A stretch of 64,000 nucleotides of DNA from Epiperipatus broadwayi (taxonomy: Eukaryota > Onychophora > Udeonychophora > Euonychophora > Peripatidae). A program made the position numbers and the translations under genes. Below the pieces are notes generated by a model. The model made no database searches and was not told where the DNA came from. It saw nothing but the letters and a program-made list of their open reading frames with translations. Positions 37,221-49,890 of the stretch are shown in pieces (position 1 is the first letter of the stretch; each line of letters starts with the position of its first letter). The DNA lies in assembly GCA_028023455.1 (NCBI GenBank), contig JAQFVV010000452.1, positions 434,768-498,767 of the forward strand. Direction: 5' to 3'.

Positions 37221-40200
37221 TGTACCTAACTGAAGTTTCACTTAGTTCCAAAAAGAGCCAAAGGTTATCTTAGCTTAACCTTTTGGTTTGAAATTGTCTG
37301 ATTTTTAAAAAAAATAATAATGATAAAAATGAAAATTAAATCAGTTAATGACTAAAATAGGATAATCTTGTATTGATTGTAATCATTATAGTATATTATG
37401 GAATTATGTCTAAGTATTTGAAAAAAGATATATGAGTTAGGTTGATAAGAGATGCTAGACAATAATTTGAATTAAAAGAAATATCAGAAATAGTTAGGAA
37501 ATGATAAATCATATTTAATGTATTTTAAAGTAACTATTATATAATCCATTTTGATGTAATGAGATATAAATAAGTTGGAATGAATAGTAGTAAATTAAAA
37601 AAAAAAATCTGTAAGTTTTATTAGAACAATATAACAGTATTTAGTAGATGTAAGGTAGTAGCGTTCCACTTATAAAATTATTTTAAATTAAATATTTGGT
37701 AATATTTTTAGTTTTGTAATTTTAAAAGAATAACTTTTAAACAATGGGTGAGCTCATATTTATAGATTACCCGTATATGGAAATGTGTGTGTGTGTTCAA
37801 GAAAGATACATAAACATAAGAATAAAATTAAAAAAATGTTTTAATTATAATATTTATAAAATATAAATAAATAAATGGATGGATATAAATTTATGAAAGA
37901 AATATTTAAAAGTTAATAAAGAGGGATAGTTCTGAATTTTATATTTATTACTATTATGTTTTAAAAAATATTATTTAAAAAGGTAATACATAACGTTTGT
38001 TAAACAATGGATTTTTGACTTTGTGGCTGTAAGTCACATGATTTCGTATCATTAGAAATTGCATTAGTAAATCAACTTTACAGCTGATCTGTCAAAAATA
38101 GAAAAAATGTAATAAAAAATAACTTGATTGGTTTACAAGCCAATTGATCAAGGGGGGGGGGTATAAAAGATTATTAGAAAAAAACCGAAATCCAGGACCA
38201 TTGAGTTCCTGATCTGTTTTTAATTCTACTTGTGGCTGAATCTTAAAAGTTCTTTAACAAAAAGTAAATTTTTAAAACTTTATATTTTTTTAAAAAAAAA
38301 TAAAAGTATGTTTAAAATAATTATTTAAAAATCGTCTTGCAATGAAGAAGGGCTAAAAGAAAGGTAATTCCGTTTTTCTGACAGTTTTTCATTCCAGATG
38401 AGGCATTAAAATTTACTGTAAAATGTTTGCAGAAAAAAATACAGTGTCTCATATTTCATTTATTTTTTATCTATTCATTTTTCTTTATTTAGAAATAAAA
38501 CTTAAATTATTAAGTATTGTTATGGCTAAAGACTTTATTGCATTAAACTATAGTATACCTCCTATCAAATTAAAAATACACATGAAGAAGAAATTAAAAA
38601 AAAAAGACATTCAAATATTTTAAAATATTAATATTGGAAATGCGTTAGCATCTTTATAAATTAAAAGTGACATTAAATTTAATACTGCATTATTAATACA
38701 TGCTATATACATGTAAATATGCTCTTAAAATAATAATAGTTAAGAAGAAAATATGTATTTTAAAATGCTAATTCTCGTTTATGCCAGTAATATGAAAAGA
38801 ATTTGTTTGGAAGTAAAACTTTAAATGAATTTTAAAATATTATTAATGAACTTGTCTCTATCAAATGCCTAATGTTTGGTTATAGTTGCCAGTACTTATA
38901 ATATGTAACTTTATGACTGTTGATCTTAGCACATAAACCAAGGAGCGTCCTTAATTATAAACAAAGTCTACTCTTATGTTTTAAAAATAAATAAAAGAAA
39001 ATTTGTTTAAAAAAAAAGAAATACATTTTTAAATATTAAGAAACGTTTTTTTTAAAAAAGCTCTATTTTAAAAAAATGCATTTATCTAAAGAAGAACAGT
39101 GAAAGTTAACTAATAAATATATATTATAGTTATTCCGCATTTGAACCTAGGATTATAAATATAAAAACATGTACTCAGCTGAAGAATTTATTGTTTTCAA
39201 TGCCGGCTTATTATACTTATACTTATCCTTATTATACTTATGCTACTCAGTTGAATAATTTATTTTCAAGTGCCAACTTATGTTTATGCTTACGATGTTT
39301 TATTATTTTAATATTTAAAATTATCTTTAAAGATAAAAGAAAGTGAACGTGTTTATATAAAGAACTACTGAACATTTTCATTTGGAAATGATTGCCATGT
39401 ATATAAATGTATTAGTTGAAGCTTCGAATTTAAATAGATATCTGAACCTGGATAAATTGTCTACACATTATGAAATGGAAAAATCATCATGGAGCCGAAA
39501 TATGAACTTAAGTTAATGTATTATTATTATTATTATTATTATTTTGTTTGTTTTATTGGTTAAAAAAGAATGAAACCATAAAAATATTTATGCTATTAAA
39601 TTTTTATGTAATGCTTTTTGCATAAATATACAGGTAAACTAGGGTATAATTTTAAAATGAAATAGGTTTATTTAAATGAGCAAATGCTTCTTGCCATTCT
39701 TAAGTAGATTTAGTTTATTTATCAAGCATTATACTAGCTAGTTTCTATTTAATAATTTTATTATAGAGATTTAAATATTACAGTCTTATTTTCATATAAA
39801 TGGGATGTTTTACTCCATTTTATTTTAAATTTACTAAAGAAGTTTATCAGAGAATATCCATTCATTTGTTTTATAAATGTTATATTAAGAATAGTTACAA
39901 ATATTTTATATTCATCGAGAAGTAGATATTCTTGCATTTAATGTACCATTTCAAAAGTCCACTAGTTACGATATTTTTAACATTTAATATTTTGTTATGT
40001 GTGCATTGTGCCTTGCCTAGAATTTTATATGCATTTAAGTATTTTCTACAGTAGTCAGTTGACACATAGTTTTGCTTTGTTGGTTCGAATATTGGATATA
40101 TGTTTTGTATTTTATAAATTTCTTGGAAATAACTTAGTCAGTTTAAGTGAAGTATATATCTTGCTATTAGTTAGTATTTGGTAGCCTCAAGAATTAGGCT

Positions 40201-42694
40201 TAGTTCATAATTTTTGAATATGTTTATGGAGTCGAGAGTATCCTCCATCCTTATTGTAATGTAATTCCATGATTTGATAGTGCTTGTCCCCAAAAGAGGG
40301 TTATTATATTGTATTTTTCAGTGATGATAATCACATTTATAAGCATTGAAAACCCCATGAGAGAGGATTATGCTTTTCTGGTGGGTGTTCCTGTTCCCAG
40401 ATGTACTGAAGATAAATACCAGACATCTTTGTTTTACCTCTAGGTTAGGTATTTTTGGAAGCCACCATATTCTTTTCTAGCTCCGAGGAGCCTAGTATCT
40501 TTATATTGCCTATCATTCATGATGACTTAATGCTAATTTTACCACAGTAAGTGATGTTGCATTTGTTTTAGATTTGTGATGACAAGATATGCTTGTTTGA
40601 GGAAATGTATTTCTTCAGGTAGTTGTAGCTAATTTAAGGCTCACAGGTATATTAATGTTTGAAATGTGTTGCTATGATAGTTTTATCACACACAAGCTAA
40701 ACAACAATAAGTTATATTTATTTTAAAGTATATTAAATATGCATATGGTATAAGTGGCAATTCACACATAATAATTTAATATTTTCATCCAGAATTTCGC
40801 TGCTGGATTTGTAAGTCTGTTACATCATTATCTTTAAAACATTGAGGGAATAACTTTATGTGGACTGAAGTTATTTTAAAAAAAGTATAACTGATCTCTG
40901 ATGAATGATTGTCCCATACACTTAATTTAGTTTAATTTCAACATTAGCTTAATCTGATTTAAAGATATATCTAGTTGTGATATTAGTATATCTGTGACAC
41001 TAGTGATGATATTTTTAAAAGTATTGTTGAATATGCTTACTCCAACTTGGCATTTGTTAAGTTGAGGAGTATAAAATTAAGCTTAGGGTTTTCAATATAA
41101 ACATAGTTCTGTGTGTTATTCTTATTAGTAGATGACACAATAATGTTATTAATTAGTCCAAATAATTATATAAAATCTTAGTGCGGTATTGGCACTGTTT
41201 GTATTCCACTATATTTATAAACATTTCTTCTCATTATTAATAAATCAAATGATTATTATTTCAAAAGTTTTGTTTGTTTGTTTTGCTTTTATATGAAAAT
41301 ATATTATTGTCTTGGGTTCCAAGTTCACAAAATCTTAAAATTTTAAAGTTATTGAATCTTCAATTCAGACATTCACAAGGATATTCTAAGTTAATTTGGT
41401 ATAGTTGATATTGTCTTAAAAATTAAAAAACTATGTTAAAGTAAATGATTATCATATGGAATCACAAATACAGATAATTGCATTATGGCAGATACACAGT
41501 TAAATACTTAGTTAAAAGTTTATTTTTTTTAAATTATCAGTATATCTTTCAGATTAAAGATGATGCAATATCAGATTAACAATATTAGTACTTCAGAAGA
41601 ATATTTTAATTAATATTATTTTAGGAGCTGCACCTTATCATATATTGACTGCACATCATCTATCATCATCTCAAATTTGATATATTTAAAGAATTCTAAT
41701 TCATTTGCATTTGAGGTCTTTAGTGGTTGTCTGTGAGTATGGAAAGGCATTAAAAGTACCCTTGCTCTTTTCTTTGCTCAAGTAATATCTTAGATAATAG
41801 GCCATTATTAGTTAAATTTAAATTGATTCATTAAATTATTTGAATTAATGTTTGTTTTGTTTATAATTTTAAGATTGAACATATTATAATTATTTTATGG
41901 TCAGCTAAGATGTCACTTATTTATTTATTAATCATAGTAATTCTTTATTAGGCAACTTAACTTAAACTTTAATTTTATACAAGAGTGTTAATTTTAAAAT
42001 CCCTGAGGTTATTTACTCTTGTTGTTTATTAAATATAATTCTGTAAGATAATATTTTAAAGCAAAGAATCATAGGTCTTATTCAGAGAGTGTATGATTTA
42101 TTGATAAGACTAATCTGGTAAGCATTGAGTAGTGATTTAGATAATCTTTGGTATGGTTTAGTATTAGATTATTATTAATATACTATAGTCGGTATAGTTC
42201 AGCAGTATTGGATTTGAGCTTTATTTGATTATACATCTCTGGATCATCATCTCTTTTCTTTAAATTTATTGTAACCCCACTGAGCCAAGTCATTTAGAGT
42301 CTCTAATTTATAGTTCATTTTATATCATTTCAATTTTATTCCACCATTTTTTTATGTCATTTCTTTTTATCATCTCATTTCATTTTTCTTTCTCCTTTAT
42401 TCCATCTTCTTCTTATATCTCTTCTTCATATATTCTATCATCTTATTTTATTTCTCTTTCTCCTTTATCCCATCTTTTTCTTATATCTCTCTTCCATATC
42501 TTTCCCATTATCTCATTTCATTTCTCTCTCTTTTATTTTATTTTCTTATTATCTCTCTTTCTCTCTATTTTATTAGGTTACAATTGGCCTCTCTCATTTA
42601 ATTTTCATTATTTATCTTTATCATTATCTCTTCTTTATTCTATTTTCTTCTTATCTCTCTTTCTCACACCCATCTCCCTTTTCATAAGGTTACA
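37221..42694 (+). repeat. 3' LTR, 5474 bp
   Basis: Copy of the 5' LTR. It has the same TG...CA ends, TATAAAAG (38162), the short open frame at 38423, the antisense LINE-like segment (about 40210-40540) and the pyrimidine-rich terminal block. Differences from the 5' copy are scattered substitutions plus indels in simple runs, such as the G run before the TATA box and a (TTA)n expansion at 39519-39543. Confidence 0.95.
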
Positions 42695-42708
42695 ATATAT
42701 ATATATAT

Positions 42709-44220
42709 AATATCTCAAACATATAGCCAACCATATTACTATTGAAAAATATTATTTTAGCAATGTTGAGAAAAGACGGGTCCTATTATTAAAAGAGAAA
42801 AAAAATTGACATCATCAATGTGTAGAAAAAATGTAAAAAAAAAAATCTATATAAGAAAAAAACAAAAAAACAACAAGAAAGTAATAACAACTTTTAAAGT
42901 GCCAAACCATATTAAGTAAAGCAATGTACATCAGATAGTTTGTGAATCATCATCATAAGAAAAGATTTCTAATGGAGGAAAACTAATGCAAGCTATAAAA
43001 TCATTGTTTTATCTAAAAATGGAATTGTGCAATTAAAGGAGGAATATCAGAATTTTAAATAAATGATATTATAAATATAATACTATCATTATTGTACTAT
43101 TGAAGGTATCACATGAAGTTACAGAAAAGCTGTTATGATAAATCACAGCAAAGAAAATTTGCAGATAATTTTGTAACGTATCATAAAAGAAAAAAAAAGA
43201 TTTAGGTACTAGATTAATAAACTATTGTTAATAAAAATATACACGGAAAAGGTGAAATTTTATTAAAATGTTGAGCTTTATTATTGATTAGCATGCTTTC
43301 GACATAACATACACATATCATATTTATAGATTTTCTATACATAGAAGTCGCTGTGTCACAACCATATGGTAAATAAGTCTAAGCCAAAGTGAATAATTAT
43401 TTTGAGTAAGAATATCCCACAAGAATATGAGTAAAATGAAATTGAAATTCATTAATATGAAACTTTAGAGACTACAGAAAAATAAATAGATTTAAATAAA
43501 CATTAGAAACTGAAGTATTGGATGAATGATCACTTTGGTTGATTATCTTTAGGAAAGAGGTAAAATGATCAAATAATGTAATATCAAAATATGGTTTGAA
43601 AATTAATAATATAACAATACTATGGAGTAAAATATTGTAAAATGATGTAAAATTATTTGATTCTTATATACATTATAATATGCATTAAAAGGTAAAGGAT
43701 TAACTTCATTATCAGTTTCAGTAATAAATAAATTGTAGTTAAATAAACAAAGGGAAGACAAGATAATATTTAATTTCATAAGTTAGTTGAAATACTCTGT
43801 GTGTTTTAATGCAATGATAGATTGATAAGCACTGGATTTAAAGATCTATAGATTGTGTTTCTTATAAATTCTGCCCAATAAAGCCATTTATTTGATTATT
43901 TATTTATAGTGAAACCAGTTTAAATATGCCATATCAAATTACATGACTTACATGCTATCCAATTAAAAATGTAAACAAACAAAATTTAAATAAATGGAAC
44001 CAGTGAAATTCATTCATGTAATACATTTTATAATGTATTAAGTAACAATTCTCCCAACTCTGAGAGCTGTACACAATCACATAAAAATTGTAATTATATT
44101 TTATAATAGAGCTCAAAGTAATGTGAAGTATTACATGTGATTATATTTATTCAAAATATTTCTTTTGTTTATGTTGAAAATTTATGTATTTTATTTGTTC
44201 TTTATTGAAATAGTTAAGAT
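42709..44220. other. AT-rich flank without recognised genes
   Basis: No coding motif or repeat end recognised. Confidence 0.5.
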
Positions 44221-44230
44221 TTTACTTCAT

Positions 44231-44281
44231 TAACGCCATGAATATGGGACTATAAACTGTCCCGAAAGTGCTTGGCGGTAA
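44231..44281 (+). ncRNA. Structured hairpin with a GAAA-containing internal loop
   Basis: CGCC (44234-44237) pairs with GGCG (44274-44277) and GGGAC (44246-44250) with GTCCC (44259-44263). The internal loop is ATGAATAT opposite GAAAGTGCTT. GC-rich pairing is unusual here. Layout recalls a degraded hammerhead (stem II directly followed by GAAA), or the terminal palindrome of a small TTAA-inserting MITE. Neither is established. Confidence 0.35.
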
Positions 44282-44732
44282 ATTTTAATAATTTCACAGA
44301 CAATTAATAGCTTCATTATCTGTGTGCAGAGCACATATATATATATTAATTTGTTCATTATTATTCTTTCTGAATTTTAGGTACTATACATTCATTGCAT
44401 AGTAAAATATCTTCTAAGCTTAATGCTGAAAGTTTAACAAACATTTAGGACATATTAAAAGCTTATACTGACATAAAGTTAAAACTGTTAGAGAGATCCA
44501 AATTTATTGATATTAAGACCATTATTATGGTTTTGTTAGAGAAAAAAAAGAATATCACCCAAAAGATACTTAATAACAACAAAATCTGACACTCCACTAT
44601 TTCTTTACTTTAAAAATAAATAATTTAGTATAGTTAGTTTTTTATTTTTATTATTTTAGTCCATGAATTTGTGAACACATACTCATTAAAACGTATGTAA
44701 ATGTATCCCATCAAATTAAAAAAAAAAGGGAA

Positions 44733-45395
44733 TATATAAATTGTAAATAAAAAGTACCAATTATGCATAAGATGGCAAGTTTAAGATCTTTTTTGTTTTG
44801 TAAAGAAAAATTATGTTGTTACCAAAGTGATAAACTGAAAAATATTGAGATATTTGCCAAGGAACTGTGTGATGTTGGTTATAAAATGGAACAAATAAGC
44901 AATACTTTATGTTAATTTAAAAAAAAGTTATAATGATTTAAAGGAAATGAAGATTAATAGTAAACAATGTATATCTATTCCATTTATTTCAAATCCACAA
45001 GTGAAATTTTTTAAAAATATGTATAAGAATGTGTTTAATGTTTCAGCAGAAAAGTAATGTCATAGGTCAATTTTTTTGTGATTGTATGCTATCATATATA
45101 GGTGAATCTAGGTGCAGTATTGAGAAGAGATTGAAGGAGCATGAATTGTTATATAAGTGTGTAAAAAGTAAAAATAATGGTGATTTAATGTCTCCTTCAG
45201 TTTTCTTTGATCATGAAAAAACATGTAAATATAAATTTAAATTTGATTTTGAAAATGTGAAAATTCTTTAAGAAGAGAGAAACCATAATAAAAAAAAATT
45301 AAGGAGGCAATTTTTATAAATAGGAATAAAATGCATTTAATAAATAGACAAGCTGCTAACATTAAAATACAAGATTCATGGCATTTGAATTGATG
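44733..45395 (+). pseudogene. 5'-truncated Penelope-like element, family of the 47-58 kb copies
   Basis: Begins inside the linker just after RT (KMASLRSFLF, matching YKMAGFRSFLYRN in the copy at 57 kb). It continues through a helical region (IEIFAKELCDVGYKM) to the GIY-YIG nuclease (LSYIGESRCSIEKRLKEHE near 45088-45150). The end (INRQAANIKI, near 45340-45370) matches the C-terminus of the other copies. Several stops and frameshifts interrupt it, so it is inactive. Truncation at the same region as the palindromic pair at 56-58 kb suggests a preferred stop of reverse transcription or a shared processed form. Confidence 0.75.
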
Positions 45396-45533
45396 AGTTT
45401 GCTTTCACTTTGTTTTTTTTCTTTTGAATTTAATGGCAGTTGAGGCAGGTTTAAGAAATTAACTGAAAATACTTCTGCAGATTTAAGGATTGTTTATAAT
45501 AGTTTGTAAACTATTATATATATATATATATAT
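45396..45533. other. Spacer ending in (TA)n
   Basis: T-rich sequence, then alternating TA directly abutting the foldback element. Confidence 0.6.
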
Positions 45534-45863
45534 GGTCACTAGATGGAGCTTCACCAATAGCCCACTATCAAACTTTGTTTACATAAATGCTGAGAAAGAT
45601 AGAATTCAATATCTCTTTCAAATTGTCTCCAACCTTTAAACCATGGTTCGAGCTAGTTGGCTCACATAAGTAAAGCCAACTAGCTCGAAACCATGGTTTA
45701 AAGGTTGGAGACAATTTGAATGAGATATTGAATTCTATCTCTCTCAGCGTTTATGTAATTAAAGCTTGATAGTGGGCTATTGGTAAAGCTCCATCTAGTG
45801 ATCATAAAATGCAAGCTATTAGCAAGTTACAAAATTTATAACTTGTTTTGTTTATCATATATA
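45534..45863. mobile_element. Foldback element F3, arms of about 130 bp
   Basis: TGGTCACTAGATGGAGCTTC at 45534 returns in inverted form at 45788-45806. The arms (45534-45662 and 45674-45806) pair nearly perfectly around an 11-base loop. Beyond the right arm, 45812-45863 holds GCAAGTTAC and AACTTGTTTTGTTTATCAT. Read on the opposite strand, this matches the start of the F1 repeat unit at 2401 and 2813. F3 is thus a relative of F1. Both sit beside (TA)n and encode nothing. Confidence 0.8.
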
Positions 45864-46041
45864 TATGTGCGTGTGTGTAAATGAAAGATTATAACCATTC
45901 AAAGCTAAACAAATAGATGGTTCATTTTATTTTTTATTAACATATGAATGGTATGATCTAGCTTCTGGGTGGGATGTTGCTACTTTGTTTAAATTTCATA
46001 TACATTAAACTATGCACGTTTAATATATCTATATATTCATT

Positions 46042-46862
46042 TTCTTTTAAGAAAACAAAAGTAAATGGAGATTATTTAAGCCATTTAAATTTTGCAGATG
46101 ATGTACTTGTTTTTGAAAATAATTCTTTAGAACTTCAGGAAATGTTGCAAGAGTTATCAGATGAAAATAAGAAAGTAGCATTAAAGATAAATGTTAAAAA
46201 GACTAATGGATTTTTGTCAAAGAAAAAAGAAAATAAAAATTTTATAATAATGAATTAAAAAAAGTTAATAACTACTAATATCTTGGCCAGATTATTACTA
46301 CAGATAAAAATGTAATGAATGAATTAATCATAGAATTAAACTTACTTGGAATGCTTTTGGTAGAAATATTTTAATATTAAAAGGAAATATGATCATGTGT
46401 TCGGAAATAAATGATTTTAATAAATGTGTGTTACCAAATCTTAGTTATGGATCTGAGACTTGGACACTTATGAAAAGAGCAATGCAGAGACTTAAAACTA
46501 CTCAATGAAGTATGGAGAGATGTATGTTAGGAATAACAAGAGGAGATCAGGAATGAAATACATGGGTGAGAGAACAAACAGGTGTTAGTGATATCATTGT
46601 CAGAATTAAGAGACTGAAGTTGGACTGAACATATTATTAGAAGAAATAGTAATAGATGGACAATTAAAATCTTAAACTGGATTCCAAGAATTCTAAAAGA
46701 TTTAGAAAAAGACCATGTGTGAAATGATTGAATGAAATAAGTAAGCTTGCTGAGTTGATATGGCAAAGAGAAGCTAGAGATAAGAGAAAATGGATTGAAC
46801 TTGAGAAGACCTTCATCCTGCAGTGGATTGATAATAGTTTAAAATGATGATAATGATGCATG
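46042..46862 (+). pseudogene. 5'-truncated RTE-type LINE with TGATGA tail
   Basis: Starts within RT. VNGDYLSHLNFADDVLVF contains the catalytic FADD (46091-46102), followed by an ELQEMLQEL segment and KINVKKTNGF. Past several frameshifts come YGSETWTL (near 46446), the RCMLGITR segment, WTEHIIRRNSNRWTI and finally FILQWIDNSL (near 46812-46840). These are the RTE C-terminal signatures. The element ends in ATGATGATAATGATG, the short tandem tail usual for RTE. It is truncated and frame-broken, hence dead. It shares its C-terminal end with the minus-strand copy at 23.5 kb. Confidence 0.85.
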
Positions 46863-47605
46863 TTGAGTATTTACATTTACACAAATATATTTCATTAATA
46901 TTATGAGGTAATTAAAAAATAAGACTACACTTTTAGGATTTAAATGTTCAGTCACAATTTTAGAATGTTACTTACCGCAATTAAGGAACACACAATGCAA
47001 TTTAATATTAGTATTTAGTGTTTTCATGAAAGTTTGTGATGATGGTATTTTAGTTGTACTGTTTTCATCATCTAATATAAGTGTTGAATGTCTAGAAAAA
47101 TTAAACTTTATTTAAATAATCCAAGTACTGTACATTATGTTTAAATAAAGTTTAATTTTTCTCAAGACATTCAACACTTATATGTATACAGTATTATAGA
47201 TTCAGTAATTATATATATTTTACATTTATACATTCTATATTCAAAAGACTGAATGCGGCACTAACATTATGTCTTATGAATAAAATATTGTATGTGCTAT
47301 ACAATTATAGCAAAGTCATTACCTGTGTACATATTACAGTAATGTACTTTTGCTTTTGGGTAAAATGAATTTAAAATACCTATTTTCTGATGTTACCAGT
47401 GATGCAAAATTGAAGATAGCTGCCAAAAAAATTAAAAAATATTTTTTTTTCCGATCGTTATAGTGAATAATCGATTGTAAATCGAAGTAGTGGGTACAAA
47501 TTGATGATGATGCTATTGTGAAATATCGCTAAGTAGCCAATCACTAAGCAGGGTAAAGGTGTACTTATATTATTTGTTATTACATATTTTATCTGGAATT
47601 TCTAC
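46863..47605. repeat. Dispersed repeat region ahead of the long PLE copy
   Basis: Contains GTTTGTGATGATGG (47035), a palindrome (47075-47183) and a block around 47458-47515 with ATAGTGAATAAT and ACAAATTGATGATG. Related blocks occur at 60706-60763, 60859 and 61126. It directly precedes the PLE coding region and may be its 5' repeat (inference). Confidence 0.55.
47075..47183. repeat. Inverted repeat with arms of about 43 bp
   Basis: ATATAAGTGTTGAATGTCT at 47075 is mirrored at 47165-47183, and AAATTAAACTTTATTTAAA by TTTAAATAAAGTTTAATTT. The loop is 23 bases. Indels are confined to two or three positions. Confidence 0.85.
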
Positions 47606-49890
47606 ATGCCCTATAGTAATATGGTTCTGTGGTTATTGACTGAATGGCAAATGAATTATAAACGTTTTATTAAACTTTCTCAGAGGATTGAATTTTTAAA
47701 ATTTTGTCAAAGCAGTAATGTTTATCTTAACTTTTGTGTAAAAATTAATGGCATAATTGGTGGACGTAAAATAGTAATTAATACAGTTAAACAATTGATT
47801 ATTACTGAAGTAATAAATTCATGTTGCCAAAAATTAAAATCAATGGAAAAATATAAGACTGCTTTAGAAAAATTTATTTGTGATAATGAATTTAAAAATT
47901 GTCTGGATGTTAAGGATAATTTTGCTTCTTATAAAGAACTTTTACAATGGAGATTAAATACAGAAATATAATAAAAATATTAATTTTTTGTTAAATAAGC
48001 AGTTTCAGCAGAGGAATGACTTTAAGAAAAAGGAATCGAATATAGTGAGTTTAATTGATAAACCTTTGGATTTGCTTGATGTTTCAGTTTTAAAGAAAGA
48101 AATAAAGTTTGTTGGAGGTCCAATTAAAAACTATAAAATGGATATTATTGCAGGATAGAAAGTGCTTATGAGGTGCATCATATTCGAGATGAGGTGATTT
48201 CTAAAATAACTTTGTTGAATATTTCTAATGATTCGTGGTATAAACAAATTAATTTAATAAGGAGATATTTATCAGATAATAATATTACATGTATTAAAGA
48301 AAATAAAGGTGGAAGATTATGTTTGATGTTTAAAAGTTTATATAAAAAAGGTTCATCAGCAAATTGAAAAATTTAAATTTAAATTGATAAATGCTTATTC
48401 TATTGATACAGTGAGATTGAAATTTATTAATACTATATATAAGCCATATTTAAAAAAGTGTTTGATAGAAAGTTGTATCTATCAGTTTATTCATCAGCTG
48501 CAACTATGCCCAGGATTTTTGGAAATTTAAAAGAACATAAAGAAAAATTACCTATTAGACTGATGTTGGATTTTTGAAGATGTATGTATTATCATGTAGC
48601 AGTTTTTGTTGGAAAGTTTTTGCAAGATGAATTGGGTTTTGGTGATTATACAATTGGATCTTCATTAGATTTAGTTAAAAAGATTGATAATATTGTTTTG
48701 GATAATGATGATGAATTATTTACATTGGATATTGGAGATGTATATAGTTCAATAAAAAAGGAGTCTATTAATATTATTGATCAAGTTTTACATGAAAAAG
48801 GAGTGTACAAGTTTTATCGTATGTTTGTAAAGAATTTATTATTTATTGATCAGAATTTGATAGCTACATTTGAAGATCAGTTGTATATAATGGATGAAGG
48901 TTGGCCTATGGGTTTGCCTGTTTCAGCAATTATATATAGTTATGTGTTGTCATATTATGAAGGGTTGATTTTAAAAGAATATTTTTTGATCGGTGTTAAA
49001 AGTTATTTTAGATGTGATGTGCTTATAGTAGGATCAAATATGATAGTACAAAAACTGTTTATTAAATTAAATGATATTGATGGGTTAACATAGACTATTA
49101 CTTCTGAAGATAGTGAAAAGAGTATAAAATATCTTATCTGATTTTATGGAGAGAAGGGAATATAATTAATAATAAAATGGTGTTGAAACCATTATCAATT
49201 AGAGGAGATGTACATCCAAATTCAAATGTTCCAATTACCTATAAATTGCATGGTTTTAGGTCATTTCTTTTTAGAAATGATGTTCAGTGTAAATTTCAGA
49301 GTGATAAAATGGTTAATATTGAAAAATATATTAATGATTTATTGAGGTGTTGGATATAGTAGAAAAAATATTTTATGTGCACTATATAGGTTTAGAAATA
49401 GATGGAGAAGAGATAATATGGAAAAGAAAAGATGGATAGCATTGCCTTATGTAAAGGATATTGTTTGTAATAAGATTACATCATTGGTATCTGCTGATTT
49501 TAATGTTGCATTTAAAGTGGGTACAAATACTGGAAGATTAGTTATTAATGGTAAAGATTGTGTTGATAAAATCAACAAATGTAATATTATATATAAAATG
49601 GTATATCATTGTGGATATAGTCCATCAGGGAGACTAAATGTGCATTGAAAAAGAGGATTAGGGAGCATGAATTATTATATAAGTTGCATTATTTTGCAGA
49701 CAGGTATAAATCTGTTTTTGCAGAATATGCAGTAATTTGTAATGGAGAATTCTGCTTTGATATAGTTTTTATTTTGCATATGGAAAATGATTTGAAGAAA
49801 AGAAAAATTAAGGAGTCGTATTTTATAAATAGTACAGATAATATATTGAATAAACAGTGTAATTGTGTTAGGATTTATAATTTATAGAAA
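47606..49890 (+). pseudogene. Longest Penelope-like element copy: N-region, RT, GIY-YIG
   Basis: An N-terminal segment (47606-47971) is followed by RT. MPRIFGNLKEHK with PIRLMLDF (near 48505-48575) is the Penelope fingers motif. LFTLDIGDVYSSI (near 48717) is motif A with its catalytic Asp, and GWPMGLPVSAII (near 48898) is motif B. YFRCDVLIVG (near 49005) sits at motif C, but the YVDD aspartates are altered. The linker YKLHGFRSFLFRN (near 49231) and a GIY-YIG domain (NIIYKMVYHCGY, near 49583, then REHELLYKL) follow. Stops and shifts at about 47971, 48167, 48366, 48577, 49093, 49357 and 49647 break it. The altered motif C and eroded YIG part make it inactive. Confidence 0.82.

Larger units (their letters stand above)
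25228..42694 (+). mobile_element. Ty3/gypsy LTR retrotransposon, about 17.5 kb, giant LTRs
   Basis: Two direct repeats, 25228-30717 and 37221-42694, begin TGTACCTAAC and end GGTTACA, the TG...CA termini typical of LTRs. Between them lies a 6.5-kb interior. It holds a primer binding site, a coiled-coil gag, an aspartic protease, RT, RNase H, an integrase after RNase H (the Ty3/gypsy order) and a polypurine tract. No envelope frame was found. LTR copies differ by a few percent on the stretches compared by eye, so the insertion is not ancient. The coding region carries many stops and frameshifts, so the copy is defective. LTRs of about 5.5 kb are far above the usual few hundred bases to 2 kb. 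Confidence 0.95.

Noticed and set aside
42710-44220. Possible envelope gene for the retrotransposon
   Set aside because: An envelope would lie between integrase and the 3' LTR, where only about 150 bases exist; the sequence beyond the 3' LTR is unrelated flank.
44234-44277. SECIS element (ATGA...AA...GA pattern)
   Set aside because: The helix between the ATGA and GA positions is only about five base pairs, too short for a SECIS, and no selenoprotein gene lies upstream.
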